DNA of 64,000 bases from Epiperipatus broadwayi (GCA_028023455.1 JAQFVV010006855.1:62001-126000), one strand, 5' to 3'; numbered from the stretch's first letter, positions 48,135 through 60,909 are shown. A program made the numbers and translations. The notes: generated by a model not told the origin, from the sequence alone.

Positions 48135-48194
48135 ATAATCACCAATATACATATTTCATGCTAAACCAGCAATCATCAGTTGGTCCAGATTATC
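48135..48194 (-). ncRNA. Hammerhead ribozyme, family 3 copy d (core intact)
   Basis: CTGATGA (plus 48173-48179), stem II TGCT-GGTTT-AGCA, GAAA (48154-48157), stem III ATA-TG-TAT, cleavage residue A, and stem I CCAA/TTGG plus ATAATC/GATTAT. It faces copy e. Confidence 0.8.
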
Positions 48195-48388
48195 ATCTCC
48201 CACACATATATACTATAAGTGCTCAGATATATATATATATTAAGATAGACAATCTTCATACTTTAATGGACAGGCTCCAATCTACTACACACTCCAACTC
48301 TTCAACCGTCCATCCAATTGAAAATCTGACGATGAAATGCTCAAAGGCCACTATATCTGAGCACTTACAGTATATATGTGTGGGAGAT

Positions 48389-48448
48389 GATAATCTGGAC
48401 CAACTGATGATTGCTGGTTTAGCATGAAATACATATATTGGTGATTAT
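48389..48448 (+). ncRNA. Hammerhead ribozyme, family 3 copy e (core intact)
   Basis: CTGATGA 48404-48410, stem II TGCT-GGTTT-AGCA, GAAA 48426-48429, stem III ATA-CA-TAT, cleavage after A48437 (triplet AUA). Stem I pairs CCAA with TTGG and, after an internal loop, ATAATC with GATTAT. All catalytic core bases are present, and stem III is very short, as in animal retrozymes. Confidence 0.85.
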
Positions 48449-48606
48449 TTATCTTTTCAGCATATATGTGCTTGAGTGTATCAGTGTTATTAGATAGAGT
48501 GGAGAGTGATGGGTCATCTGAAAGTCTGTGCTCATATACCCTATATATTACATATATAGACACAGGTATATAACAAGCCTGTGTTTCAGTTATTATTTTA
48601 TATTTA

Positions 48607-49326
48607 GTAAAAATATTTCATTCTTTATGCAGTCTTCTTTATAAATTATATAACAAAATATGATTTGAGACTTGAAACTTTGATACTTTTTATAAGTTTT
48701 TTTTTTTTATTATCAAAACTCTATTGTTTCTGAAATATACTATGATAAATTATTGTTTAAAATTTTATTTACTTTCAGGCTGTTATCTGAGGGGTAACAT
48801 ATTTTTCTGTTGACATAATTATATTATATTTATATAAGATTAAACATGTTTTTTTCACATTAAATGAATTATTTGGTTCCTATATTATCACAATTATCAA
48901 AATAATAAAAACGAACAACATACTATTGTTTCTGAAATATATACTAATAAGTTGTTGTTGGTTTTTTTTTATTACGATAAATTCTTGTCTTAAAACTTTA
49001 CCTAATTTCAGGCTGTTATCTGAGAGATAACATATTTTTCTGTTGAAATAATTAAATTAGATTTACATAAGATTAAATTAATTTTTTTCTTTATTAAATG
49101 CTTTATTTAGTTTCTGTAATATCACAATTATCAAACTAATAAAAACGAACAATACTGCCTTATTCTTCTGGGCATTTCCACAATACAAAGACAATATTTA
49201 GTATTCCAAAGTGGAAATAACTTGTAAGTCAGAAGTAACACAATTTTAAAGTTTGTTTTTATATAGTATATAAATAACCATATTTATTTTACATAACTGA
49301 TAATATCCAAAATGCTATATTATTTG
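48607..49326. other. Duplicated AT-rich sequence
   Basis: It is the counterpart of 31350-31850, with a local extra repeat (GGCTGTTATCTGAG at 48778 and 49011). No gene. Confidence 0.5.
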
Positions 49327-49889
49327 GTGCAAATTTAGTACGCGATCTCTGCCATTTTGAATTTCAAAATCGACCAAAAACATCGTCTGACACATCTAAG
49401 TGATAAAAAAGTACGCGAAAACGCAAAAAAAGGAAAACCTTACAAAATAAATATGAGATTGCATATTTTAAAAAAAAGTAAGGCCAAAACGTAAAAAAAT
49501 GGAAGGTATATATATATAAAAGTCAAACTAAAACTTATACGCGAAAACGCAAAAAAACAAACAAACAAACAAAACGAAAACCTTACAAAATAGATATTAA
49601 AAAAAAAAGTAAGGCCAAAACGTGAAAAATCGAAGGTATATATATATATAAAAGTCAAACTAAAACTTAATAAATGTTAGCCATCCTTCTTTAAATTTAA
49701 TACATATTTCTTAGAATCTAAGCAATATGCTTTGATATGATTGGGGGGGGGGGGGGAGGTAAGAAAAGAAACTAAAAAAAAAAACTTTTAAATCTAGTTA
49801 TTGTTGAGTTTAAAATCTAAGAAGTTTTGCTCTACTCTCCCTCAAGAGGGGAAAACCAACACTTTATTTTCCCTTTTCATTCAAAGTAA

Positions 49890-50194
49890 ACTACAAAAAA
49901 TCATTTTATAACTTTTTATAGATTCTAAAATTAGTGAAATAAAGTTAAGCCAGTAAATATATATATACAGCCTAGTTTACAAAAATAATATTAATTTTAG
50001 CTAATTTATTAAAGATTATTTAGTTTTCATATGAATACCGCTATTATAGACTGCTTACTTGTACACAAACATATATAGAAATTAATATTATTTTTGTAAA
50101 CTAGACTGTGTATATATTTATATATATTTACTGGCTTAACTTTATTTCACTAATTTTAGAATCTATAAAAAGTTATAAAATGAATTTTTTATAG
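49890..50194. repeat. 305-bp palindromic MITE-like repeat
   Basis: The two arms read ACTACAAAAAATCATTTTAT and, inverted, ACTATAAAAAATTCATTTTA, continuing for about 110 bp each with a TA-rich centre. It sits between the left terminal repeat and the 5' LTR of element C. No coding. Confidence 0.65.
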
Positions 50195-51253
50195 TGAATC
50201 TGATTGAAATCCGGTTCAATGGTGGTGTTATTAAACAAAAAAAAAAAAGAAATTTATTAAGCTTTTAATTTTAATTAAAAGTAGAGTTTAAATTTGCAAT
50301 ATTATTTAAAAAGAATGTGTGTATATATGTAAAACGGATTTTTAAAAAATATTTATCGATTTATTTTAAAATAGTTTTCATATACCGCCTGTTTTTAAAT
50401 CCATTTGATTTAAAAACAAGCTGGCTAGCTAATTGCATTCCTGTTGCTTTTATTTTAATTATTGAAAACAATTTTGATAGCGGAGATTTGATTTTTATGT
50501 TGTTGTTTTCATTTCAATAAACCCTGGGTAGAATTCCTAGATAGATTGAGTGGGAGATTAATATTTGCCCTGCCTAAGGCGAAGAAATTGAACAACAAGG
50601 AAAGTGTTTCACGGGAAATGAGCAATGTATAAATAGCCCCGAAAATTTGGAGTGTCAGTTAATTCATTTTTGAGAGATAGACAAGTGGTTTTCTCACATG
50701 AAAGTTATAGCAGCCGGACTTTTAAATTTCTGAATTAAAGGACATCAGCTGTTATTAAATACTTTCGCTTGCAAAAATGAAAAATTCTATACTTGTTACC
50801 ACCACCTGAATGGCTTGCTAACTCCACAAAAGACAGACCCCTGACTTCTAAGTTTGCTCCAGTAATGCCTTGAACACCTAAAAGAAGCCGGAACCTCCGT
50901 ACATCTACCTTGCTGCCTCAAGAACCTGAAAATGAACTTAAGTAAAAGTGCACACTCTACATGAACATTGCTTTTAGCGAAAGGTAATGATTTTCATTTT
51001 TATCCTTCCCAGGGTAAATTAATTCTCATTAAATCTCCACTCAATCTAATCATAAATAGGTCTTCTTAAATCAATATAGCCTCATATTTAATATTTGCTG
51101 TGTTTTCCAATATTTTATAGTGTGTCTTAGAATCTTAGTTTTAAGATTCTAATTTGCTTTCCGTTTTGTTTATTGGAGAGTGACGAATGAGTTTTATATT
51201 TTATACTTCGCTTTTATAAATGCTTTAGCAGCCTCGTATATATATATATATAT

Positions 51254-54200
51254 TGTGCCATTACAATTTGGTCACTAGCCAAATTTATAGTAATGTGCAT
51301 GTAGAAAAGGTAAAACAAAATCATCATCACGATTTTATATAACCATAAAGGAAGTTGTAGGGCATCCAAGTTTAAACCCTACAAGGTCCAATTTCAAAAG
51401 CTTTAAACAGAGAGTGGGACAACAATTATATGCTTTATTTGTTTGTGTGTTGATAGAAAGGTAATACACACATTTAAACTATTTAATATTTAATTTTTCT
51501 TTAAAAAGCAAAGTTATAATGCATACATATAGGCAATGTATGTGTAAATTATTTAATTGTTTTATATTTCAAATATTAAACATTTTAACTTTCTTTAAAA
51601 CTAACCTATGCTTGATCAATTCTAATATTTTATTCTATGCTTTTATTTTGCTTTTCTTTAATTATAAGTGGGATTTAAAAGTTACAGATTTAATTAAATA
51701 ATTGGTTTATAATTCCTAAGCTAGCAATCATATTATTTAAGGTTAGTTTATGAATGATTTGAAAGAATGCAGGATGTGTGTACATTACATACAAAATTTT
51801 ACATTTCCTAAATATTGAAAGAAAAGAAGTATTAAACCTGTCAAATTATTTTTTTTTGTACAATTTTTTTTGTTAAAACAGGAAATCTGTTTAATCAGAT
51901 ATCGATCTTTGTAGTAAATTTTTTGTAAATGATTGTTTCACTTTGGAAGCTTATGATGAGTCAGAACTATAATTTGAAATTGCCTTATCAAGATCTAAAG
52001 AAGGAAGCTCAAAGATTTGAAGTGTTACCTGGATGTTAAAAAGAAAGAAAAAAACAAAAGAAAGGAAATAAGAATTGAGTCTATTTTTTTTTTTAAAACA
52101 AAAGTGTCTGGAAAAAGGATTAAACTTTTCAGTTGAAAAATACTTTGGTTGAAAATAAATTAGAGATCTAATTAAAACAAATTTGTCCAAAAATAGCAAG
52201 TGATGCTATCTCTGATTGGTTAAGGTAGCTAAAAATTGGATATAAAAAGCTGTTTTGAATTATTATTAAGATTATTATTGATTGATTCAGATATTAAACT
52301 ATAATATTGAACGTTGAAAATATAAGAAATGGCAGGCTAGAAAAATTATATGTATGTTCCATCGATTCCGGACCATCTGGGGAAGCTGCACATCACATAG
52401 GAAAGAAAAGATGTCTAAAATAATATTCTACACCTTTCAACTGACCAGATAAATAAGATGTTTTTAATAGAAGAAAGAAAGCATTCACCTGCATTCAAAG
52501 AAGATGAATTAATCTACTGATAAATATTAATCATCAAGTCCAATTAATTGTTCCAACAACTGATTTTAAACTCAAGAAAATTTACAAATGGGAAAACAAC
52601 TGCTGTATTTCATCCACATGCTTGACAAGAAGAGAAGAAAATTTACTATAATGATTTCCAAATTATCCACTAAGGCAAATAACCTCAATAGAGTCACCAT
52701 CATCAAATAGTTATCCACCTCAAGAAAGAGATTGTTCCCAGTAAAACGGAAATGGTAGCTGAGAAATATAAACATTATACAAGACAAGTTTGAACCCTTG
52801 AAAATTCGCCACAAACAAAAAATCGGTAATATGACTTTTTATATCTATTTTCTTTATGATCTCAATCTTAATAAACATTTTAGCGATAAAGTGGTATATT
52901 TTATTTAAAGAACTTTAAAGACTATTCAGATCGATTAAAACAAGAATATCTTACTAAAAATAACTTTGAGCTTCATAAATGATCTTGAATGTATAAAATG
53001 ATTTGTTTATTAATTTTACAATATTAATATGTAAAACAATTTTTTTTATTTTTTTTTATGGTATTATGATTTTAGTTTTAACTAATATATTATTATTATT
53101 TTGGGTTTTAAATAATATTTTGTTATCATGGGATAAAACACGCACATACATAATGATATTTTATATGTGTATAATTGCGATTGAATGAGGAATAATGAGT
53201 AGTATTAGAATATTGGATTATTTTGTTTCAAGTTCAGTATAGATTTCAGCGCTTGGAAGGGAGGGGGAGAAAATAATTTAAAACTCTTTTCTAAAACTTG
53301 TTCTTTCAATTTTACTAACATTTTTTTTTACATTCTATTTACATGTTAGATTTTTAAAGTATGTGTGCTAATGAGCAGATAATATTTTTTGTCTTGAAAT
53401 ACTTTTCATGGTCAATGTGACGTCCAACTTAATACAAAATACATTTGAAGGGAAAGGGGGAAGAACTTAAAATTAATCTGAGGATTGTAATATAATCAAT
53501 TATTATTATTATTATTATTCATGTCAGTTTTCATATTTATCTAGAAATTTTTATGTATATGTTAGAAATGTAGTAATAAATATTAGTTTGTTTTATTAAA
53601 CGAGGCGTATATATTTCATTCAGTGTAGTCTTTGTTAAGTGTGATTATTCATCATCATCAATGGTTGAATAGTAGTTATTTAAGATATAAGTAAATATGC
53701 TAAAATTAAGCAATAATTAGGAATTTCTTTATAAAAATTAGTTTTATGTTTAGGCTTAGTCCTAGAGCTGTAATTGAAACCCTTGTCATTACCGTTATTA
53801 TTATTATCATCATCATCATCGTCATCAACGTTTTAATTAATGAGCTGTTTAACTGTTTAAAGGCCATAAATAAATATTGATTTTATAATATTTAGTGATC
53901 TCTTAGTATTATTATAACCACATCCCATCATCTATTTCATGCAAGGATGAGTGAATTGCCATCCTAAATTAGTTATATATAATCTGAGCTAGTGAACTTA
54001 TAAAATATTGAAACACATTTGTTATGTTAAGATCTGAGAAATGATTTATGTCTAATATACTCCACTTTGGTTTAAAGATGTTTTACTTTTACCTAACTAT
54101 TAGTGCTTATAGTGATATGGCTCAAAAAGCAAAATCTCTCATTTTTATTAGAAATAAAGTACCAAAAAGGGATTCAAACCCGGTACATGTAAAAGGTTAT

Positions 54201-54552
54201 TAGATATAACCGTGACTAGATTCAGATAATCTAGTGGCGCCCTGCTAGACCATATTCACTTAGTATTTGTTTAAACATGCACTTAACATCAAACCAAGAA
54301 ATGAAAGTGGATAAGACCTACTGCCTGTATACCTGAGTTATATTTTATTGAATTACTAGTGTACTCACTTCACGTGATTTCCATATACCTGAGTCAAATA
54401 CTGGTTATTAATAATTTGCTTATAATTCTTGATATTTGAACTCCTTCACTTATATGGTAATAGTTATATTGTAACCATCTAATAATATCTTTTGATCAAC
54501 ATTTAATTTTTGAATTTACTTAGTTATATCTTTTGAACTCTTTATTTATGTT

Positions 54553-54555
<3 letters not shown>
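51254..54555 (+). repeat. Solo LTR, family B, in the (TA)n of an LTR
   Basis: It starts TGTGCCATTAC and ends ATGTTACA, with AT runs on both sides. The uninterrupted site is seen in the 3' LTR at 58553-58572. It aligns with 9249-12505. The box TAGTGGCGCCC is at 54232-54242. No gene within. Confidence 0.75.
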
Positions 54556-54596
<41 letters not shown>

Positions 54597-56034
54597 GCTT
54601 ACATGTAATTATTTAGTATTCAATAATTAATTTGTAATTTTATACTCTGTGTTTACCCTAGTGCTTAACCACCAAAAATCTTTTGGCTGACGACTTTATT
54701 GTCTGATTTTTGCAGGTGGAGATTTCGTTTCTAAGATCTCTAAAAGCAGAAATTAGAATTGTGTTTTTCCTTGTAATTTTATAAGTCATCAGCAGGAAGA
54801 TAAAATTTATCCTCTCTTAAATTACAGGTGAGCATTACTTTCATTCTGCTAAAGTGTTTACAACTTTTAAGATTTTCGTACTCCGTGCACTCTCCGATAG
54901 ATTCATTTGTGTATTTATTACGTGTGCTTTAAATTTATCAGAGCGTGTACTCAGAATTTGTTTGTAAGTTTATTTTCTTTTCTTTATTTGCTGGGACAGA
55001 TGTAACTGTTTTTCTAATCATTTACTTGTCTCTTATTGAGACCATTAATTATTAATTTTAAAGTAATTTTCGCCAATCGTTTGGCTGGGATTCACCAATT
55101 TAATTGTTTCTTCATTTCAATGATATTTTTTGATTGTTCTTGGGGTGGATCAATCATTTTAAGGACATTCAAGATCTGACCATGTTTAGATCTCGAACAG
55201 TCATCATCACTGGTTCTTTGATCTATTTCAAGGGCATATGGTTTAAGTATCTGAAAGGGAAAACCAGTGTTTAAGTGAATCCTCTGCTGAATGAAATTTG
55301 CTTTCTCCCTTTTAACTTTGTTTATTAGAAGATCAGTCAGTCTGTCATAGCTTTGCCTTTAGTATTTTTGGTACATGCCTGAGTTAACTCACATTTATTA
55401 TGTCATAAACTTATATTTAATAATTTATTTTCTCATAATAAAATTTATGAAATATGTTAAACTTAATTTGGCTGACGTTGGTCTCAGTGTTTTCTCAATT
55501 GTCTGAACCACATTCATTAGCTTTTGCTCTCTCTGGGTTTAGTCTGGCACATTCATGTTCATATATCCTGCCCACCCTTAAAATAAATGTCTAGTTCTGG
55601 TTTTTGGACTAGTGGCGCCCTCATGGTCAGGATATATGAAACAAAAATCTTTCGTTCGGCACATAGCTATAGTAATTTTTGGCACAACCAAACGTGGGAG
55701 CCGATATTAAAACTTTATGTGAGATTTTGTTTAGACAATTGAGAAAGATTTCAGGTGTAAGAGGCAAGATCTAGTAGGTGGAGGTTCAGCTTTGATAATT
55801 ATTGCATGTATTTTGGAGCAGTTTGGTAGAATGGGGTTTGTCTTTCTTTTTAATGAAATAATTTATCAACTGTAAAAGCGTATTTTCGAAAAGTCTATCA
55901 GAGTAATTTTAGTTCAGGAGTTAAATATAGTTCGTCTTTGTTTTGAAATAATTTATAGAAAACAGTAAATAGCATTTTATTTGCTATTAGATTTTAGATT
56001 TTCTTTTAAGAAGTTAGTATTGCGAATTTAATTT

Positions 56035-57264
56035 GTGTCGAAAATGGAAGTCAACGAAGAAAGCGACAGGGCGGCATTTGTAGAAGAAAGTCCTGTCTCA
56101 TTTAAAAACCCTCAAATTGTAGAAAAAGAAGAAAGTGAGTCACAGATGATGATGAAGATGTTGATGAAGTTGGTAATAGAAATGAAGGAGCATATGAGTG
56201 AATTCAAGAAAAGTCAGCAAGCAATGATGGCAGAGTTTAAAGCAGCAATGAAGAAAGAAATTAGTGAAGTTAAACAGGGCCAGCAGGTTATAAAGGAAGA
56301 AATGATTATGGAAATGAAAGAAATGAGACGAGAAATAATGGGAGAAGTAGAGAAGAATCGAGAAGCTATAAAAATTACGGAAAATGAATTGAGAAATGAT
56401 AGACAGGAAATGGAAAGTGTAAAGGAAGAGATGAAAGAAATGAAAGAGCAGCTTGACCATGATAGCATTAGGTCTGCTAACTTAGAAATGAAAATAGTAC
56501 TTGTAGAAGAAAAGATAGAGAGAGTATTTCATAATAGAATAGAAAGCCAAGATAATTTGAAAGCTGAGGTTGGAAAAATGTGTCTAGATATGACAAAAGG
56601 CTTGGAATATAAGTTAGTTGAGATTGAAAACGAGTATAGAAACTCAGGAAGAAAGAGGCAGGAGGAAACTACCAGAAGATTTTGGAAAAAACAATTTTTT
56701 ATTGAAGTATTTAAAGCAGAGGTGGGAGAAAGCCCCTTGAGGCATCTGGAAAGTCTGGATAGCTTGTTTCATGTTCATGACTGGTCTGAAGATGATAAAG
56801 TTACACTTGCCGGTAGCCATCTCTAGAAAACAGCCTTGGATTGGTGGCGCACGTTGTTTACTAAACCCCATACCTTTGAGTGTTACAGACGTTCCATTTT
56901 GAGGGCCTTCTGGAGTGAAACCCGACATGATGGGATACTTTATAAGATATCACAAGAGAGGTATCCTGTTAACCGTGGTGAAACGCATGCACAGTTTTTC
57001 TTTAGGCAGGTGGCAAAATTGAAATCTCTGACCGCGTTTCCTCAATCGGATGATCATATAATACAGACCATTTGTCATAATATGCCACCTACTGTACAGC
57101 AAATGATGATGAGTAATGGTAGTCGGTCAATTGAGGAAATGGACGAATTTATAACTCAAATCGATTACGGCAACATAGTAACAGAATCCATGGGCAGGTT
57201 TATTAGGGTAGACCATCAAGGCGATCAAATGTCCCATAAGAGGGAACCACCTGACCGAGTTTAG
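56035..57264 (+). pseudogene. Retrotransposon Gag, copy 2, one premature stop
   Basis: This is a single reading frame of 409 codons interrupted once, by TAG at 56824-56826 (codon 264), where the other gag copy has Gln. Residues about 40-160 are a long acidic/basic coiled coil rich in Met, Lys and Glu. Residues about 220-340 are the capsid-like part (GESPLRHLESL, TALDWWRTLF, then FFRQVAKLKSL). It ends EPPDRV with no zinc knuckle, protease or pol. In the family, Gag assembles particles around RNA. This copy would give a truncated protein unless the stop is read through. The minus-strand frames 56140-56468 and 56644-56928 are by-products of codon bias. Confidence 0.75.
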
Positions 57265-57490
57265 ATTTAAATTAGTCTGTCGTTTTCTTTTGGTTTTAGT
57301 AAAAAAAAAAGATTTTGTTAATGAATTACGAGAATGGAGAAAGGTTGATTAAAATGAAATATGGGCTTGTTTTTCTGAGTGCGAGGCAAACGTTCGGCCG
57401 AATTTCTAAGAATAATTTTAAAGTGTTTCTAGTTAAAAAAAAAAAGTTACAGGAATGTTTTTTTTTTTTTTGATCACATTTTGAGGCAGT

Positions 57491-59530
57491 TGAACCTGAT
57501 TGAAATCCGGTTCAATGGTGTTGTTATTAAACAAAAAAAAAGAAATTTATTAAGCTTTTAATTTTAATTAAACGTAGAGTTTAAATTTGCAATATTATTT
57601 AAAAAGAATGCGTGTATCCAAGTATACACGCGTTTATATGTAAAACGGATTTTTTTTAAAAAATATTTATCGATTTATTTTAAAATAGTTTTCATATACC
57701 GCCTGTTTTTAAATCCATTTGATTTAAAAACAAGCTGGCTAGCTAATTGCATTCCTGTTGCTTTTATTTTAATTATTGTAAACAATTTTGATAGCGGAGA
57801 TTTGATTTTTATGTTGTTGTTTTCATTTCAATAAACCCTGGGTAGAATTCCTAGATAGATTGAGCGGGAGATTAATATTTGCCCTGCCTAAGGTGAAGAA
57901 ATTGAACAACAAGGAAAGTGTTTTGCGGGAAATGGAGCAACGTATAAATAGCCCTGAAAATTTGGAGTGTCAGTTAATTCATTTTTGAGAGATAGACAAG
58001 TGGTTTTCTCATGTGAAAGTTATAGCAGCGCGGACTTTTAAATTTCTGAATTAAAGGACATCAGCTGTTATTAAATACTTTCGCTTGCAAAAATGAAAAA
58101 TTCTATACTTGTTATCACCACCCGAATGGCTTGCTAACTCCACAAAAGACGGATCCCTGACTTCCAAGTTTGCTCCAGTAATGCCTTGAACACCTAAAAG
58201 AAGCCAGAACCTCTGTACATCTACCTTGCTGCCTCAAGAACCTGAAAATGAACTTAAGTAAAAGTGCGCACTCTACGTGAACATTGCTTTTACCGAAAGG
58301 TAATTATTTTCATTTTTATTCTTCCCAGGGTAAATTAATTCTCATTAAATCTCCACTCAATCTAATCATAAATATGTCTTCTTAAATCAATATAGCCTCA
58401 TATTTAATATTTGCTGTGTTTTCCAATATTTTATAGTGTGTCTTAGAATCTTAGTTTTAAGATTCTAATTTGCTTTCCGTTTTGTTTATTGGAGAGTGAC
58501 GAATGAGTTTTATATTTTATACCTCACTTTTATAAATGCTTTAGCAGCCTCGTATATATATATATATATATTATGCTTACCTGTAATTATTTAGTATTCA
58601 ATAATTAATTTGTAATTTTATACTCTGTGTTTACCCTAGTGCTTAACCTCCAAAAATCTTTTGGCTGACGACTTGATTGTCTGATTTTCGCAGGTGGAGA
58701 TTTCGTTTTTAAGATCTCTAAAAGCAGAAATTAGAATTGTGTTTTTTCTTGTAATTTTATAAGTCATCAGCAGAAAGATAAAATTTATCCTTTCTTAAAT
58801 TACAGGTGAGCGATACTTTCGTTCTGCTAAAGTGTTTACAACTTTTAAGATTTTCGTACTCCGTGCACTCTCCGATAGATTCATTTGTGTATTTATTACG
58901 TGTGCTTTAAATTTATCAGAGCGTGTACTCAGAATTTGTTTGTAAGTTTATTTTCTTTTCGTTATTTGCTGGGACAGACGTAACTGTTTTTCTAATCATT
59001 TACTTGTCTCTTATTGAGACCATTAATTATTAATTTTAAAGTAATTTTCGCCAATCGTTTGGCTGGGATTCACCAGTTTAATTGTTTCTTCATTTCAATG
59101 ATATTTTTCGATTGTTCTTGGGGTGGATCAATCGCCGTTATTTTAAACGTAGTAATTGGTGCAGTTCATACCGATATAAGGACATTCAAGATCTGACCAT
59201 GTTTAGATCTTGAACAGCTCATCGGCACTGGTTCTTTGATCTATTTCAAGGGCATATGGTTTAAGTATCTGAAAGGGAAAACCAGTGTTTAAGTGAATCC
59301 TCTGCTGAATGAAATTTGCTTCCTCCCTTTTAACTTTGTTTATTAGAAGATCAGTCAGTCTGTCATAGCTTTGCCTTTAGTATTTCTGGTACACGCCTGA
59401 GTTAACTCACATTTATTATGTCATAAACTTATATTTAATAATTTATTTTCTCATAATAAAATTTATGAAATATGTTTAACTTAATTTGGCTGACGTTTGT
59501 CTTTGTGCTTTTGTCTCAATTGTCTAAACA
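57491..59530 (+). repeat. 3' LTR, family C (about 2.0 kb)
   Basis: It starts TGAACCTGATTGAAATCCGG, a small inverted repeat (TGAACC..GGTTCA). It aligns with 50195-51253 and 54580-55510. The frame 59014-59196 has no family signal. The end is set where similarity to the 5' LTR drops. Confidence 0.7.
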
Positions 59531-60006
59531 ATTTAAGATCTCTTGTTTCTCCCTGAGTCTACTCGGCGCAAACCATCATCATCATCTATTCTGATTACAG
59601 TAAACAAATTTTCCAGACATGTAGTGTTCTGGTGGCGCCCTCTGTTTCAGAATAGAGTGAGTATCTGGTATAATAATTTACTTTGAATGATGAGGGAAAT
59701 TAAATTGTTTGTTTTCCCCTCTTGAGGGAGAGCAGAGCAAAAGCTCTTAGATTTTAAATTCAAAAGTAACAAGATTTAAAAGTTTTTTTTTTTTTTTTAG
59801 TTTCTTTTCTTATCCCCCTCCCCATCATGTCAAAGCATATTGTTTTGGCCTTACTTTTTTTTAAAATATGCAATCTCATATCTATTTTGTAAGGTATTCA
59901 TTTTTTTGCGTTTTCGCATTCTTTTTTATCACTTAGATGTGTCAGACGATGTTTTTGGTCGATTTTGAAATTCAAAATGGCAGAGATCGCGTACTAAATT
60001 TGCACC

Positions 60007-60909
60007 CATTAGGTTTTTGTGGTACAAGAAAATTCCAACTATTGTAATACATAAACATTTATACTAGAATACCTTTATAAATAGAATTGTATATCTTATC
60101 TCTTATTCCTAAAGTCACTTTTACAATTCAAAACATGAAAAGTTAAATTATATTTTGGAAATTACATTAAAATTGCAACTTTTATGAATTTTACTTTATT
60201 TTTTTTATAGTTTTTTGAGAAGTCGTTTTTCCTAAACTAATTTATCAAAATTACTATAAAAAATCAAGTCCTTCTATCTGTTGATATATTTGTAGTTATA
60301 TGAAGTGTTACCTACATGTATGCAGTATAAATTATTCTTATGCATCAAACATGAAACATGTAGAATTAGACATAATTTTAAATTTATGATTACTTCTCAA
60401 AAAAAAAGTGTTTAAAATTATAGTCAATGGCAACTGTGCAAATTTTATGGATCCAGCTCTCGTTAAATGACTGGTGATTATCAGAAACAAAGATGAGTGA
60501 AATGAATTCATATTATTAATGGCCATACTATTCAGTGTAAAAAAGATGAAACTATTGCCATATTGATCCCCAGGAATCCAACTAGTGCATTATTAAAAAG
60601 AATAAATTGTATGTAATTGCACTGAGTTATTTGACTATATTGCTAAACAAGTATTGTTTAATATTACGTAGACTAAAAAATCTGAGAATGACATAACACT
60701 GTCTTGTAAATAACAAATTATAAAAATAAACTATAAATAGAGTTAGGATTATAGAGCTTTCAGGACTACTAATGAAGGTTGTGTTATTATGAACATGAAA
60801 TTTAGGATTAATGTAGTGAACTTATTCTGATAAATCTAGTATTGTCTTATCTGAACATAGCTAGGGACTCTTTACTAATGGGTAGATATAATATCGTTTC
60901 ATAACATCT
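60007..60909. other. End of duplication copy 2 and flank
   Basis: It aligns with 31850-32365 and 32990-33165 up to about 60770. No gene. Confidence 0.5.

Larger units (their letters stand above)
48019..48606. mobile_element. Palindromic hammerhead retroposon, family 3, with 16-bp target duplication
   Basis: The insert 48035-48590 is flanked by TATTATTTTATATTTA (48019-48034 and 48591-48606). Copy 1 has a single related site (about 31336-31350). Two near-identical arms (about 48038-48226 and 48357-48547) face each other with (TA)n at the centre, each with a complete ribozyme. The right end has an extra 40-nt piece with the hairpin ACACAGG..CCTGTGT. Long duplication and lack of coding point to RNA-mediated, target-primed insertion. 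Confidence 0.8.
50195..59660 (+). mobile_element. Gag-only LTR retrotransposon, family C
   Basis: The 5' LTR (50195-55510 or a little beyond) is split by the solo family-B LTR at 51254-54555. Its pieces together make about 2 kb and match the 3' LTR (57491-59530) nearly base for base. Between them lie a leader with a PBS-like TTTTTGGCACAACCAAACGT (55676), one gag gene (56035-57264) and 226 bp to the 3' LTR. There is no pol. The last 150 bp of the two LTRs differ in sequence, though both contain TGGCGCCC and an inverted repeat around it. Near-identity of the rest suggests recent activity. Confidence 0.75.
49327..60006. mobile_element. 10.7-kb unit with long terminal inverted repeats, host of nested LTR elements
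   Basis: GGTGCAAATTTAGTACGCG opens the left end (49327) and closes the right end in reverse (60006). The inverted repeats span about 49327-49889 and 59676-60006; the left one is longer because of an internal duplication (two copies of AAGTAAGGCCAAAACG). Copy 1 of the segmental duplication is uninterrupted at about 31845. A clear target duplication could not be read (ATTATTT against CATTAGG). No transposase is visible, so this is a non-autonomous foldback type into which retrotransposons jumped. The superfamily is undetermined. Confidence 0.65.
37850..60770. repeat. Segmental duplication, copy 2 (interrupted)
   Basis: This is the partner of 12515-33165. Insertions specific to this copy are at 38421-40184, 40250-41989, 43603-45097, 48035-48590 and 49327-60006. 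Confidence 0.75.

Noticed and set aside
54160-54250. A tRNA-like stretch on the minus strand (box-B-like GGTTTGAATCCC near a GGCGCC word)
   Set aside because: No cloverleaf could be formed, and the sequence is part of the family B LTR.
54760-54810. A hammerhead-like string on the minus strand in both family C LTRs (also 58745-58795): CTGATGA, CTT..AAG, GAAA
   Set aside because: Stem I does not pair (only G-U then mismatch) and stem III would need a large loop. A chance match is likely.
56140-56468. Minus-strand open frames opposite gag
   Set aside because: They mirror the A/G-rich coiled-coil coding strand. There is no independent start context or family signal.
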